From contig JBFDTN010000001.1 in assembly GCA_040719455.1 (NCBI GenBank), positions 868,001 to 932,000 of the forward strand: DNA of 64,000 nt, given 5' to 3'. Positions 25,101 through 34,677 of the stretch are shown here, one piece after another. Position 1 is the first letter of the stretch. Each line of letters starts with the position of its first letter. The notes beneath the pieces are model-generated. The model was not told the DNA's origin and ran no database searches. It worked only from the letters and a program-made list of their open reading frames with translations. The position numbers were made by a program, and so were the translations under genes. The stretch comes from Streptococcus pneumoniae. GTDB taxonomy: Bacteria; Bacillota; Bacilli; Lactobacillales; Streptococcaceae.

Positions 25101-28100
25101 ACTGTCTTCTTAACTTCGGTTGTCAAACCACCCTTATCTGTCACTACGAAGGTTACTTCATAAGTGCCTGGAACGTTGTAATCAACTGGGTTATCCTTGA
25201 TTGTTACGGTAACATCTGTGCCATCTTCCTTGTCATTTGGAATAACTGAAGAAATCAAGTCTTCATCAGTAATTGGCGTGCTACCTTGTGGTACGGTTAC
25301 GGTTGGTGAAGTGCCAGTTGGTGGAGTGTTTGGCGTGACAACCACTGTCTTCTTGACTTCGGTTGTCAAACCACCCTTATCTGTCACCACGAAGGTTACT
25401 TCATAAGTGCCTGGAACGTTATAATCAACTGGGTTATCCTTGATTGTTACGGTAACATCTGTTCCGTCTTCCTTGTCATTTGGAATGACTGAAGAAATCA
25501 AGTCTTCATCAGTGATTGACGTGCTGCCTTGTGGTACGGTTACTGTTGGTGACGTACCGGTTGGTGGGGTGTTTGGTGTTACACCTGGTGTGTAAGTTGA
25601 TTTAGCTGGTGTGCCATTCTTATCTTTAGCGATAACTGTTACACCTGTTCCAGTTCCTGTAAAGTCTTTTTCTGGAGTGAAGGTTACCTTACCTGTTGGA
25701 TCAACAGTGTAGGTTCCTTCACCTGGAATCGTTACACTTGTGACTTCGTCACCTGTCTTAGGATCAATCAACTTAGCTGGATTAGAAGCGTCTGGAACAA
25801 GTGGAGTTCCATCACCATTCTTGAAGGTTGGAGTTCCTTCTTGCTCTTCACCTTGTTTTCCTGTTGAAGTCACATTTTCACCTGTTGGGGTTACTGGAGT
25901 GACAGTCGGGGTGTACTTAGCGGTGACTGGCGTACCGTTCTTATCTGTACGTTTCACTTCAACCCCTGAACCTTTACCTAAGAAGCTTGGGTCTGGCGTA
26001 AAGGTTACGTTTCCATCTTCATCAACTGTGTAGGTTCCTTCACTTGGAATTGTTACACTTGTGACTTCGTCACCTGTCTTAGGATCAATCAACTTAGCTG
26101 GCTCGTCGCTCAATGGTACAAGCTCATCGCCTTCCTTGAAGACTGGAGTTCCTGTTTGTTCTTCGCCTTGCTTACCTGTTGAAGTTGCATCTTCGCCTGT
26201 TGGGGTTACACCTTCTACTGTTGGAGTGTATTTAGCTGTGACTGGAGTACCATTTGAATCTGTACGCTTCACTTCAACACCTGAACCTTCGCCTGTGAAG
26301 CTTGGGTCTGGAGTGAAGGTTACGTTTCCATCTTCATCAACTGTGTAGGTTCCTTCGCCTGGAATGGTGACGCTTGTAACTTCGTCACCTGTCTTAGGAT
26401 CAATCAACTTAGCTGGCTCGTCACTCAATGGTACAAGCTCGTCACCTTCCTTGAAGACTGGAGTGCCTGTTTGTGTTTGACCTTGCTTACCTGTTGAAGT
26501 GGCGTCTTCGCCTGTTGGTGTTACACCTTCTACAGTTGGGTTGTACTTAGCGGTGACTGGGGTTCCGTTCTTATCTGTACGTTTCACAGTGACACCTGTT
26601 CCATCGCCTGTGAAGCTTGGATCTGGAGTGAAGGTTACCTTACCTGTTGGATCAACTGTGTAGGTTCCTTCGCCTGGAATGGTGACGCTTGTAACTTCGT
26701 CACCTGTCTTAGGATCAATCAACTTAGCTGGCTCGTCACTCAATGGTACAAGCTCATCGCCTTCCTTGAAGACCGGAGTGCCAGTCTGTTCTTGACCTTG
26801 CTTACCTGTTGAAGTGGCATCTTCGCCTGTTGGTGTTACGCCTTCTACTGTTGGGGTGTATTTAGCGGTCACTGGAGTACCATTTGAATCTGTACGTTTC
26901 ACAGTGACACCTGTTCCATCACCTGTGAAACTTGGGTCTGGAGTGAAGGTCACATTTCCATCTTCATCAACTATGTAGGTTCCTTCGCCTGGAATGGTGA
27001 CGCTTGTAACTTCGTCACCTGTCTTAGGATCAATCAACTTAGCTGGCTCGTCACTCAATGGTACAAGCTCGTCACCTTCCTTGAAGACTGGAGTGCCTGT
27101 TTGTGTTTGACCTTGCTTACCTGTTGAAGTGGCGTCTTCGCCTGTTGGTGTTACACCTTCTACAGTTGGGCTGTACTTAGCGGTGACTGGCGTACCGTTT
27201 GAATCGGTCGCTTGAACTGTAACAGGATCTGGCGTTCCTACAAAGTCTTTATTTGGTTGGAATGTTACCTCACCTGTTGCTGGATCAAGTGTATATGTAC
27301 CAACTTGTTTTCCATCTTTCATAGCTGGAATCGTAGTTGCATCCGTTGGTTTACCAGTCTCTGGATCGATTAACTTAGCTGGATTTTCAGCTGAGATAGT
27401 AACTGGTACTGCTGGATCTCCACCTTCAAAGGTCGGTGTACCAGTCTGTTCTTGACCTTGTTTACCTGTTGAAGTTGTATCTTCACCTGTTGGTTTCACT
27501 TCGGTTACTGTTGGACTGTACTTAGCGGTTGCTGGCGTACCGTTCGCATCTGTTGCTTGGACAGTTACCGGATCTGGTGTTCCTACAAAGTCTTTATTTG
27601 GTTTAAAGGTTACTTCTCCTGTTGCTGAATCAATTGTATAGGTACCAACTTGTTTTCCATCTTTCATGGCTGGAATCGTAGTCGCATCCGTTGGTTTACC
27701 AGTCTCTGGATCAATCAACTTGGCTGGATTATCAGCTGAAATTGTAACAGGAACTGAATCATCACCTGGTTTGAAAGTTGGAGTACCAGTTTGTTCTTGT
27801 CCTTGAACACCAACTGATGAAGTATTTTCTCCTGTTGGTTTTACTGGAGTTACTGTTGGGGTATAAGTCGTAGTAACTGCTGTGCCATTTGCATCTGCTG
27901 CTTGGATAGTCACTGCTGGTGCTTCACCTACAAAGTCTTTTTCTGGCGTGAAGACCACGACACCATCTACAATTTCATAAGTTCCGACTTTCTTGCCGTC
28001 TTTCATGACTTCAACAGTAGAAGCTGGTTTTCCATCTGCATCTAGAAGCGTCACTGTTGCTGGATCTACCTTAACAACCTTATCACCGTCTTTGAAGTTG

Positions 28101-31100
28101 ATTGTTTTTGCACTATCATCCTCACCAAAGGTAATTGGAGAACTTTGTTTAGCACCTTGAAGTCCTGTTGTTGCAGAAGGTTCTGCAGTTGGCTTCACTT
28201 CGGTTACGGTTGGGGTGTAAGTTGCGGTTGCTGGTGTACCATTCACGTCTTTCGCTTGAACTGTAATCGCATCTGGAGTACCTACAAAGTCTGGGTTTGG
28301 TGTGAAGGTGACCTTACCAGTGGCTGGATCAAGCGTATATGTACCAACTTGTTTTCCATCTTTCAGAGCTGGAAGTTCGGTTGCATCTGTTTCTTTTCCA
28401 GTGGTCGGATCGATAAACTTAGCTGGATTGTCAGATGAGATTGTAACTGGTACTGCTACATCGCCACCTTCAAAGCTTGGAGTGCCTTCTTGTGTTTGTC
28501 CTTGAACACCTGTTGAGGTTGTATCCTTACCTGTTGGAATTACTTCGGTTACGGTTGGGGTGTAAGTTGCGGTTGCTGGTGTACCATTCGCGTCTTTCGC
28601 TTGAACTGTAATCGCATCTGGAGTACCTACGAAGTCTGGGTTTGGTGTAAAGGTAACCTTACCAGTCGCTGGATCAAGCGTATATGTACCAACTTGTTTT
28701 CCATCTTTCAGAGCTGGAAGTTCGGTTGCATCTGTTTCTTTTCCAGTGGTCGGATCGATAAACTTAGCTGGATTGTCAGATGAGATTGTAACTGGTACTG
28801 CTACATCACCACCTTCAAAGCTTGGAGTGCCTTCTTGTGTTTGTCCTTGAACACCTGTTGAGGTTGTATCCTTACCTGTTGGAGTTACTTCGGTTACGGT
28901 TGGGGTGTAAGTTGTTTCAACTTTTGTACCATTCTTATCTGTCGCTTGTAATTTAGCTGGTTGAGGTGTTCCGACAAATGTTGCATCTGGAGTGAAGATA
29001 ATAGCTCCATCCTTAAGTTCATAGCTACCGATAACATTCCCTTTTTCATCCAAAGCATCTGTCTTGGTAACTGCTTGACCATTCGCATCAAGTAATTTCA
29101 CACTTGCTGGATCAATTGGAGCTGTGGATGCTCCTTCTTTGAAGTTGACAGAATTTGGTTGGCTGTCATCTCCAAAGACAATCGGAGACGTTTGAGTAGC
29201 TCCTTGAATTCCTGATGTTTTAGAAGGATCTGCTGTTGGCGTAATTGGATCTACAGTTGGCGTGTAAGTCGTTTCTGCTTCATCACCACTTGCATCTGAA
29301 ATACGAACACGAACTGGATTTTTAACGGTTCCAGTGAAACTTCCTATCGGTTGGAAGGTAATAATACCATCCTCTCCTAACGTGTAGGTTCCTTCACCAT
29401 CCACTGTCACAGTCTTGGTTGGATTGCCTGAAGCATCAAGAAGAGTAAGGCTTGTCATATCAAGCTTTTCTTTGTCCGTTTCAGTAGTGGTTGGATTTCC
29501 TTGAGCATCTGTTGTGTACTCTTTAAACATCGCTTTTGCATCTGTTGTTTGAGCAATACCTTGAGGGCCTTTGGTTTCTGCTGGAGTTCCTTTTGGCTTG
29601 TTATTGATAACAGTTGGTGTGTAAGTCGCTGTTGCTTCATCACCACTTGTATCTGCGATACGAACAGTGACAGAAGTCGCTGTACCTTCATATCCTTTGT
29701 TCGGAGTGAAAGTAATGACACCATCTGCCAATGTATACATTCCTTCTGCTACTGTTACAGTTGTTGCAGGAGCTCCTGAAGCATCTAATAAGGTAAGGCT
29801 GTCTTTGTTAAGTGCTTCTTTGTCCGTTACCGTCTCTGTTGGATTTCCTTGGTCATCTACTGTGTATTCTTTGAACATTTCAAGAGCGTTTTGTGTTTGT
29901 GGAACATCTACATAGTCTGAGGTCTCTTTGTTTTCACCTTTTGGTTTGTTATTGATAACAGTTGGGGTGTAAGTCGCTGTTGCTTCATCACCACTTGTAT
30001 CTGCGATACGAACAGTGACAGAAGTCGCTGTACCTTCATATCCTTTGTTCGGAGTGAAGGTAATCACACCATCTGACAATGTATAAGTTCCTTCTACTAC
30101 TGTCACAGTTGTTGCAGGAGAGCCAGAGGCATCTATCAAGGTAAGGCTGTCTTTATTAAGCGCTTCTTTGTCCGTTACCGTCTCTGTTGGATTTCCTTGG
30201 TCATCTACTGTGTACTCTTTGAACATTTCAAGAGCGTTTTGTGTTTGTGGAACATCTACATAGTCTGAGGTCTCTTTGTTTTCACCTTTTGGTTTGTTAT
30301 TGATAACAGTTGGAATATATACCGCATCCATGCTTGGTGTTGTATATGTATGACTTCCATCATTGATATTTGGCAGTTCAATCTCAGAAGCGTTTACATC
30401 TGCTGCCGTCCAAGCTGTCGTTGCTTTATTTTTATCTGTGACGCGAAGAGCTACCCCTTTCGCTGTTCCTGTAAAGCTTACTTCTGGTGTGAAGGTAATA
30501 GTCTTACCTGTTACGACATAAGTTCCTTGACCAGGCTCTGTCCATGTATCTACAAGATTACCACTTGGATCTACAATTTTCACCTCGGCAGTGTCTTCAA
30601 TGATATTATCTTGATCAAAATCATACTCTTGACGACCATAAGCTGTAAACTCAATACGACCATTATCCGATGTATCTACAACAGGATTTGTACCACCCAC
30701 ACGGAACTCGATGTTCATCGTTTGTTTTTCACCAACATAGCCTTTTGATGTTTCCTTATCCCCACGTGGTGGATGAGTCACTTGAACTTCAAAATCTTCA
30801 ACTTCCCCTGTATAGGCAATTCCTGTTGGCTTTTCAATATCGAACTGATTCAAAGCAATACGTGTACGAATAGCAACTTTTCGAACAGACGGATCAACCA
30901 TCTGTGGAACGTTATTCCATGTAAGATCATAGTCTCCTTGAGCATTGACCGTCAAAAGCTCTGAGCGTTCGCTATCGTCAAACTTACCATCATTATTAAA
31001 GTCTGCCCACGCATAAACAAAAGCTTCTGCATTGGCATTTGGACTTGCTTTGATTTTAAGCGTATAAGTGCTTTCATCTGCTTTATGAAGTTTATAGGTT

Positions 31101-33133
31101 TCTTCTCCACTAGCCGTCACATGAACTTCTGCATCGCCTACTAATTGACGCGCTCCTTCATCTGCTTCATTAAAGAGATCGTCTGTTTTAAATCTCTCTT
31201 TTGGAGCATCTTCAGCTGCAATATCCAAATCTGCTTTTCTACTTCCAAGATACGGTTGGCTTACCTTATCTGAGATGATATGAGACGCCGCTCCATAAGA
31301 CTCTGGCGCATCTCCCTCGTCAAAAGCGATTACCCCAAGCATTAGGGACTGCTGACCTGATGTCATAATATAGACTTCTGCATTTTTGGCATTACGGGAG
31401 ATTACAATTGGAAGCGAGCGATTATTTTGACTGGTAGCTACTGGTCCAAAGACATTCGTTCCAATACCATCTCCGGTTCTAAAGTCCCCAATTGTCCCAG
31501 TCCTATCTTTACGACCTTCTAAGGTGATCCGTGAAGCTTCTGGATTGACATTGGCTAAGTATTCCAAACGAACATCTACTGGATTTGCACCTGTAGCTGC
31601 TTTATCCTTCAAAAAATACAAGCTAGAATCAAAAGTAAGTGGATAGTAAGAACCTTTTGTATTAGCATTGGAGAGTTCTCCCAAGAGTTCAAATGGTTCA
31701 CCGTCTGCCACATACATCTCTATCTCACCACCACCGGCTTCTTCACCAGTTGTCATAAAGATAGCCGATGGCACTTCTCGACCCAGGTAAGTCGCTTTTA
31801 CGCTGAATTGAACCCCAACATCAGCACCATTTACATTAGTACCAACGGTTGGCTTAGCTCCTGCATTAATTCCTACTTTAGCAGCCGCTGAGTAGAATCC
31901 TTGAGGAAGAACCAATACCTCTTTAGGTGCGTTCTTATCCCCAAGCGTGTTATTAATCGCATTTGGATCATAGGTAGATTCAGCATCCGTTCCTTCTACA
32001 CGCTGACGATAAGTTTCAGAAGCTCTAAAAGGCTTTAATCCTGTTACTTCCACACGAACGACGTAACCAGGGAAGATTTCTTTTTCAAAGTATGACCCTA
32101 CTTGAAGAGCTTGTTGGTTTCCAACTGTCTTTAAATTGTGAGCTGCTGTTGGATCACCCCAGTCCAACCATGTCAACTGTTTAATCAGATTCGCATGGTC
32201 TTTCTTGGCTTCTTCTTTGAAGACCTGAGAATTTTGTGCCTGAGATGTCGTATAGTTGTACTCGCCTTCGGTCTTTTCTGTCGGAAGCGATCTAAATCCA
32301 GTGTAAGCTTCTGTATCGTTGTTTCCAGCTGCTGCTTGGTCATCACGGACAACATTGATATTAACAAGATTCTTACGTCCACCACGCTCCACCACAACCG
32401 CTGCTTGAACTTCTGCTTGATTTTCTGCCAACTTATAGCCTTGAAGAGCAGGCTGTACTTTCAAATCTGTTTTTGCATCAACAGAAATATGAAACTCAAC
32501 TGCTTCTTCCTGTGGAAGAGTTGTTTTCTCTGAAACTGAGTGATTTGAGGCATAAACAACGTCACCTGACTCTTGGTTTGTATAAGTCACCTTGTAAGTA
32601 GTTGCTGCCACACGCTCTGAAACGACCGCTATTTCAGCTAGTTTTGCAACTTCTTCTTTTGAAGATACTACTTTTTCAGCTAGCTTTGCTTCTACTGGTT
32701 TTGTAGATTTTACTTTTAATGTTTCCTCAACTTTTACTTCTTCAGCTACTGGTTTTGTTTCATCAGTCTTTGATACTTCCTCTACTGACTTTGCTTCCTC
32801 AGCCTTTGGTGCTTCCTCTACTGGCTTTGCTTCCTCAGCCTTTGGTGCTTCCTCTACTGACTTTGCTTCATCAGCCTTTGGTACTTCCTCTACTGACTTT
32901 GCTTCATCAGTTGAAGTTTGCTCAGTAACTACGGTTTCTGTTGAGTCACCTACTGTTGAGATAGTGGCATCACCATTTGACACCACTTCAATCGCCGGTT
33001 TAGCCTCAACAACTTCGGCATTCTCCAAAGCTTGAATCTGAGGAGTTACTAATAAGAATGAACCTAAAAATACAGAGCCTACACCAATCTTAAACTTCCG
33101 AATTGAAAAACGGTCTTTTTTCTGATACGACAT
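22190..33133 (-). CDS. Giant LPXTG cell-wall adhesin, CshA-type fibril protein (3647 aa)
   Basis: The N-terminus carries an FSIRK-type signal (DRFSIRKFKIGVGSVFLGS), which directs export to the division septum. Residues about 70-150 are KSVEE/KPVEE-type charged repeats. About 190-785 is a non-repetitive head with a GEVEDF motif near its end. About 788-2524 holds some 15 CshA-type repeats, each around 100-115 aa and rich in TYTPTV and VTFTP. About 2525-3590 holds nine 81-aa Ig-like repeats (NTPPTGTSP...YEVTFVVTDKGGLTTEVKK) and four Rib-like modules (VGKIPTTEIPGKQPSVTV). It ends LPKTGE, a membrane span and KRRKKED, for sortase A anchoring. The site AAAAGGAGGAG precedes the ATG. By analogy to CshA it probably forms surface fibrils that bind host matrix or other bacteria. 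Confidence 0.95.
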   Translation of the reverse strand: MSYQKKDRFSIRKFKIGVGSVFLGSFLLVTPQIQALENAEVVEAKPAIEVVSNGDATISTVGDSTETVVTEQTSTDEAKSVEEVPKADEAKSVEEAPKAEEAKPVEEAPKAEEAKSVEEVSKTDETKPVAEEVKVEETLKVKSTKPVEAKLAEKVVSSKEEVAKLAEIAVVSERVAATTYKVTYTNQESGDVVYASNHSVSEKTTLPQEEAVEFHISVDAKTDLKVQPALQGYKLAENQAEVQAAVVVERGGRKNLVNINVVRDDQAAAGNNDTEAYTGFRSLPTEKTEGEYNYTTSQAQNSQVFKEEAKKDHANLIKQLTWLDWGDPTAAHNLKTVGNQQALQVGSYFEKEIFPGYVVRVEVTGLKPFRASETYRQRVEGTDAESTYDPNAINNTLGDKNAPKEVLVLPQGFYSAAAKVGINAGAKPTVGTNVNGADVGVQFSVKATYLGREVPSAIFMTTGEEAGGGEIEMYVADGEPFELLGELSNANTKGSYYPLTFDSSLYFLKDKAATGANPVDVRLEYLANVNPEASRITLEGRKDRTGTIGDFRTGDGIGTNVFGPVATSQNNRSLPIVISRNAKNAEVYIMTSGQQSLMLGVIAFDEGDAPESYGAASHIISDKVSQPYLGSRKADLDIAAEDAPKERFKTDDLFNEADEGARQLVGDAEVHVTASGEETYKLHKADESTYTLKIKASPNANAEAFVYAWADFNNDGKFDDSERSELLTVNAQGDYDLTWNNVPQMVDPSVRKVAIRTRIALNQFDIEKPTGIAYTGEVEDFEVQVTHPPRGDKETSKGYVGEKQTMNIEFRVGGTNPVVDTSDNGRIEFTAYGRQEYDFDQDNIIEDTAEVKIVDPSGNLVDTWTEPGQGTYVVTGKTITFTPEVSFTGTAKGVALRVTDKNKATTAWTAADVNASEIELPNINDGSHTYTTPSMDAVYIPTVINNKPKGENKETSDYVDVPQTQNALEMFKEYTVDDQGNPTETVTDKEALNKDSLTLIDASGSPATTVTVVEGTYTLSDGVITFTPNKGYEGTATSVTVRIADTSGDEATATYTPTVINNKPKGENKETSDYVDVPQTQNALEMFKEYTVDDQGNPTETVTDKEALNKDSLTLLDASGAPATTVTVAEGMYTLADGVITFTPNKGYEGTATSVTVRIADTSGDEATATYTPTVINNKPKGTPAETKGPQGIAQTTDAKAMFKEYTTDAQGNPTTTETDKEKLDMTSLTLLDASGNPTKTVTVDGEGTYTLGEDGIITFQPIGSFTGTVKNPVRVRISDASGDEAETTYTPTVDPITPTADPSKTSGIQGATQTSPIVFGDDSQPNSVNFKEGASTAPIDPASVKLLDANGQAVTKTDALDEKGNVIGSYELKDGAIIFTPDATFVGTPQPAKLQATDKNGTKVETTYTPTVTEVTPTGKDTTSTGVQGQTQEGTPSFEGGDVAVPVTISSDNPAKFIDPTTGKETDATELPALKDGKQVGTYTLDPATGKVTFTPNPDFVGTPDAITVQAKDANGTPATATYTPTVTEVIPTGKDTTSTGVQGQTQEGTPSFEGGDVAVPVTISSDNPAKFIDPTTGKETDATELPALKDGKQVGTYTLDPATGKVTFTPNPDFVGTPDAITVQAKDVNGTPATATYTPTVTEVKPTAEPSATTGLQGAKQSSPITFGEDDSAKTINFKDGDKVVKVDPATVTLLDADGKPASTVEVMKDGKKVGTYEIVDGVVVFTPEKDFVGEAPAVTIQAADANGTAVTTTYTPTVTPVKPTGENTSSVGVQGQEQTGTPTFKPGDDSVPVTISADNPAKLIDPETGKPTDATTIPAMKDGKQVGTYTIDSATGEVTFKPNKDFVGTPDPVTVQATDANGTPATAKYSPTVTEVKPTGEDTTSTGKQGQEQTGTPTFEGGDPAVPVTISAENPAKLIDPETGKPTDATTIPAMKDGKQVGTYTLDPATGEVTFQPNKDFVGTPDPVTVQATDSNGTPVTAKYSPTVEGVTPTGEDATSTGKQGQTQTGTPVFKEGDELVPLSDEPAKLIDPKTGDEVTSVTIPGEGTYIVDEDGNVTFTPDPSFTGDGTGVTVKRTDSNGTPVTAKYTPTVEGVTPTGEDATSTGKQGQEQTGTPVFKEGDELVPLSDEPAKLIDPKTGDEVTSVTIPGEGTYTVDPTGKVTFTPDPSFTGDGTGVTVKRTDKNGTPVTAKYNPTVEGVTPTGEDATSTGKQGQTQTGTPVFKEGDELVPLSDEPAKLIDPKTGDEVTSVTIPGEGTYTVDEDGNVTFTPDPSFTGEGSGVEVKRTDSNGTPVTAKYTPTVEGVTPTGEDATSTGKQGEEQTGTPVFKEGDELVPLSDEPAKLIDPKTGDEVTSVTIPSEGTYTVDEDGNVTFTPDPSFLGKGSGVEVKRTDKNGTPVTAKYTPTVTPVTPTGENVTSTGKQGEEQEGTPTFKNGDGTPLVPDASNPAKLIDPKTGDEVTSVTIPGEGTYTVDPTGKVTFTPEKDFTGTGTGVTVIAKDKNGTPAKSTYTPGVTPNTPPTGTSPTVTVPQGSTSITDEDLISSVIPNDKEDGTDVTVTIKDNPVDYNVPGTYEVTFVVTDKGGLTTEVKKTVVVTPNTPPTGTSPTVTVPQGSTPITDEDLISSVIPNDKEDGTDVTVTIKDNPVDYNVPGTYEVTFVVTDKGGLTTEVKKTVVVTPNTPPTGTSPTVTVPQGSTPITDEDLISSVIPNDKEDGTDVTVTIKDNPVDYNVPGTYEVTFVVTDKGGLTTEVKKTVVVTPNTPPTGTSPTVTVPQGSTPITDEDLISSVVPNDKEDGTDVTVTIKDNPVDYNVPGTYEVTFVVTDKGGLTTEVKKTVVVTPNTPPTGTSPTITVPQGSTPITDEDLISSVIPNDKEDGTDVTVTIKDNPVNYDVPGVYEVTFEVTDKGGLTTEVKKTVVVTPKPVTPAIPTDPIIVEQDTPITPDDVAKNVKLPDGAKISKVGKIPTTEIPGKQPSVTVTVELPNGDLVDVEVPVFVTPKPVVPNTPPTGTSPAVTVSQGSTPITDEDLISSVIPNDKEDGTDVTVTIKDNPVDYNVPGTYEVTFVVTDKGGLTTEVKKTVVVTPNTPPTGTSPTITVPQGSTPITDEDLISSVIPNDKEDGTDVTVTIKDNPVNYDVPGVYEVTFEVTDKGGLTTEVKKTVVVTPKPVTPAIPTDPIIVEQDTPITPDDVAKNVKLPDGAKISKVGKIPTTEIPGKQPSVTVTVELPNGDLVDVEVPVFVTPKPVVPNTPPTGTSPAVTVSQGSTPISDEDLIASVTPNDKEDGTDVTVTIKDNPVNYDVPGVYEVTFVVTDKGGLTTEVKKTVVVTPKPVTPAIPTDPIIVEQDTPITPDDVAKNVKLPDGAKISKVGKIPTTEIPGKQPSVTVTVELPNGELVEVEVPVFVTPKPVVPNTPPTGTSPTVTVLQGSTPITDEDLIASVILNDKEDGTDVTVMIKDNPVDYNVPGVYEVTFVVTDKGGLTTEVKKTVVVTPKPVTPAIPTDPIIVEQDTPITPDDVAKNVKLPDGAKISKVGKIPTTEIPGKQPSVTVTVELPNGELVEVEVPVFVAPKPQEPGVDVPAEPAKPAAPVIPQAPVSKEVPAQVAEKKMETLPKTGESSSALTLLGALSAGLGLLGVTKRRKKED
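23320..24709 (-). repeat. 732-bp tandem duplication inside the adhesin
   Basis: Bases 23320-23977 and 24052-24709 appear identical at an offset of 732 bp, which is one Ig+Rib unit (489 bp) plus one Ig unit (243 bp). I checked several points by eye, and the boundaries are defined by mismatches at 23318-23319 against 24050-24051 and at 23978 against 24710. Neighbouring 243-bp units diverge more. Confidence 0.85.
25570..30770 (-). repeat. CshA-type repeat block in the adhesin
   Basis: About 15 tandem protein repeats. The units 25740-27180 are the most alike (TVEGVTPTGEDATSTGKQG), while units near the head (NNKPKGENKETSDYVDVPQ) form a second subfamily. The gradient suggests expansion from the distal end. 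Confidence 0.8.
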
Positions 33134-33623
33134 CGTTTCTCCTCCTTTTAGTAATATAAATATGAATCAGTTTTTATATTTAATACTACTTAGTGATACA
33201 ATTATTTTAGAAAAAGTCATAACCAGAAAAAGTGTCTATTTTTATTTTTTGCTCTGCTTGAATAGATCTTAAAATCTAATATCACTAATTGTCTATAATA
33301 TAAAATACCTATCAATAATACAATATCATATTGATGCTTAAATTCCGAATATTTTTGACTTGTTTATAGACACTTTTGATATTTTGAACAATTTCTGAGG
33401 TTTCTAGGATATTTTTATAAAATTTCCTAGCATAAATTACTTTTTAGACAGCAAAAAATCTCTAAATCAAACTTTAGAGATTTTTCATCACTTATAAATC
33501 AATACCTTTTCTCACAAAATAGATACCACAATTAGTTCTAGCTAGTGCAGATTTGAATTTCCCATCCAGTTCAATCTGCTAACTTAAAGCCAACGGCTCG
33601 CTTGCTACTTTTTATCAATATTT
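33134..33623. promoter_or_regulatory. AT-rich regulatory region upstream of the adhesin
   Basis: No gene is present. TGTCTA occurs at 33233-33238 and 33290-33295 and, inverted, at 33367-33372. Two of these extend to a perfect 11-bp inverted repeat, AAAAGTGTCTA (33228-33238) and TAGACACTTTT (33367-33377). They are candidates for regulator-binding sites for the adhesin promoter, whose -10 I cannot place with certainty. Confidence 0.4.
33454..33485. terminator. Bidirectional terminator hairpin
   Basis: A perfect 13-bp stem, AAAAATCTCTAAA (33454-33466) with TTTAGAGATTTTT (33473-33485). It isolates the adhesin promoter from the right; the gene it originally served is not visible. Confidence 0.75.
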
Positions 33624-34584
33624 ACTCGTGGTGCTAGTTAATTTCAAACTACAATAAAAAACTCAAAAAGACTATACTGTAAGTGCCGAAACAAACAGGA
33701 GGAAGTCCAAATGAGCCACTTACAGTATACCGCTAAATCTCATCACTTACAATGGAATTTGAAGCAATTATCAAAAATTTGTCATCAACTGTATAGGGAT
33801 TATTGTCCTAAATCTTTCAAACATCGTCATAATGTCAGTCTATCTAAGGTTTCAGATCAATCTCTATTAGTCTTACTTCTCTTGCAAGCTGAACTAGGGA
33901 TTAAGTCACAACGTCATTTCTACCGTCTCTGTTACTTATTTCCTTGTGGTCATCTTCTTGAACGAAGCCGTTTTAATAGACGAGCAAGACAGTTGATTTG
34001 GTTAGTTCAAGTCATTAGACAAGCAATGAATACTAAAATCTCACCTGGTTCCATTGTTATTATAGATAGCTTTCCCTTGCCACTTTGCCAACCTACCCGT
34101 AACTATAGAACACGTATTTTTAACGACTTAGCAGATATTGGCTACAATGCTTCCAAACATCTGTGGTTCTATGGATTCAAAGTACACATGCTGGTAACTT
34201 TATCAGGCTATATTCTGAATTATGTTGTGACACCTGCATCAGTCCATGATATTAGGGCAGTTGATGACTTACTAGAAAATTGCCGACAACCTTATATTTT
34301 GGCAGATTTAGGCTATCTTAGTAAGGAACTTAAAGATCATTTGACCCAAAAAGGCTATCATCTATGGACTCCCTTACGCCAAAATATGGCAGGAGCTAAA
34401 CAACATAATCATTGGAAATTGATGGCTATGAGACGAACCATTGAGACTCGCTTCTCAGAGCTTTGCGGTCTTTTTGATATAGAACACACACTGACTAGAA
34501 GTTTAGCAGGTCTGCAGTTAAGGCTGGAGCAAATTATACTGGCTTACAATCTGAGATACTTCGAGATTAACTAGCACCACGAGT
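33624..34584 (+). mobile_element. IS982-family insertion sequence, copy 2 (961 bp)
   Basis: Same inverted repeat as copy 1 (ACTCGTGGTGCTAGTTAAT). The target duplication is AATATTT at 33617-33623 and 34585-34591. It is inserted in the intergenic region upstream of the adhesin and beside a decayed acetyltransferase gene. Confidence 0.93.
33711..34574 (+). CDS. IS982-family transposase (287 aa)
   Basis: Nearly identical to the protein of copy 1, lacking the two-residue FP insertion after IDSFP and with small changes (QPTRNY, SKHLWF). All three DDE positions are kept: IVIIDSFPLP, YILADLGYLS and MRRTIETRF. AGGAGGAAGTCCAA lies upstream. The 2-residue difference and the separate target duplications show two independent insertions of closely related elements. 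Confidence 0.92.
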   Translation: MSHLQYTAKSHHLQWNLKQLSKICHQLYRDYCPKSFKHRHNVSLSKVSDQSLLVLLLLQAELGIKSQRHFYRLCYLFPCGHLLERSRFNRRARQLIWLVQVIRQAMNTKISPGSIVIIDSFPLPLCQPTRNYRTRIFNDLADIGYNASKHLWFYGFKVHMLVTLSGYILNYVVTPASVHDIRAVDDLLENCRQPYILADLGYLSKELKDHLTQKGYHLWTPLRQNMAGAKQHNHWKLMAMRRTIETRFSELCGLFDIEHTLTRSLAGLQLRLEQIILAYNLRYFEIN

Positions 34585-34677
34585 AATATTTATATGTATT
34601 TACCACCAATCCATTTTCATAAAAGACAGAACTTCACTGGATGCCATCTGTCAAGAGTACTACTACTGGACTTACCT

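Noticed and set aside
22430..25570. Possible CRISPR-like array because of regular repeats
   Set aside because: Units are 243 or 489 bp and coding, with no short repeats or unique spacers and no cas genes.
22159..32928. Many long plus-strand ORFs opposite the adhesin
   Set aside because: They repeat with the 243/489/732-bp period of the adhesin gene and have repetitive, low-complexity translations without ribosome binding sites. They are shadows of the minus-strand repeats.
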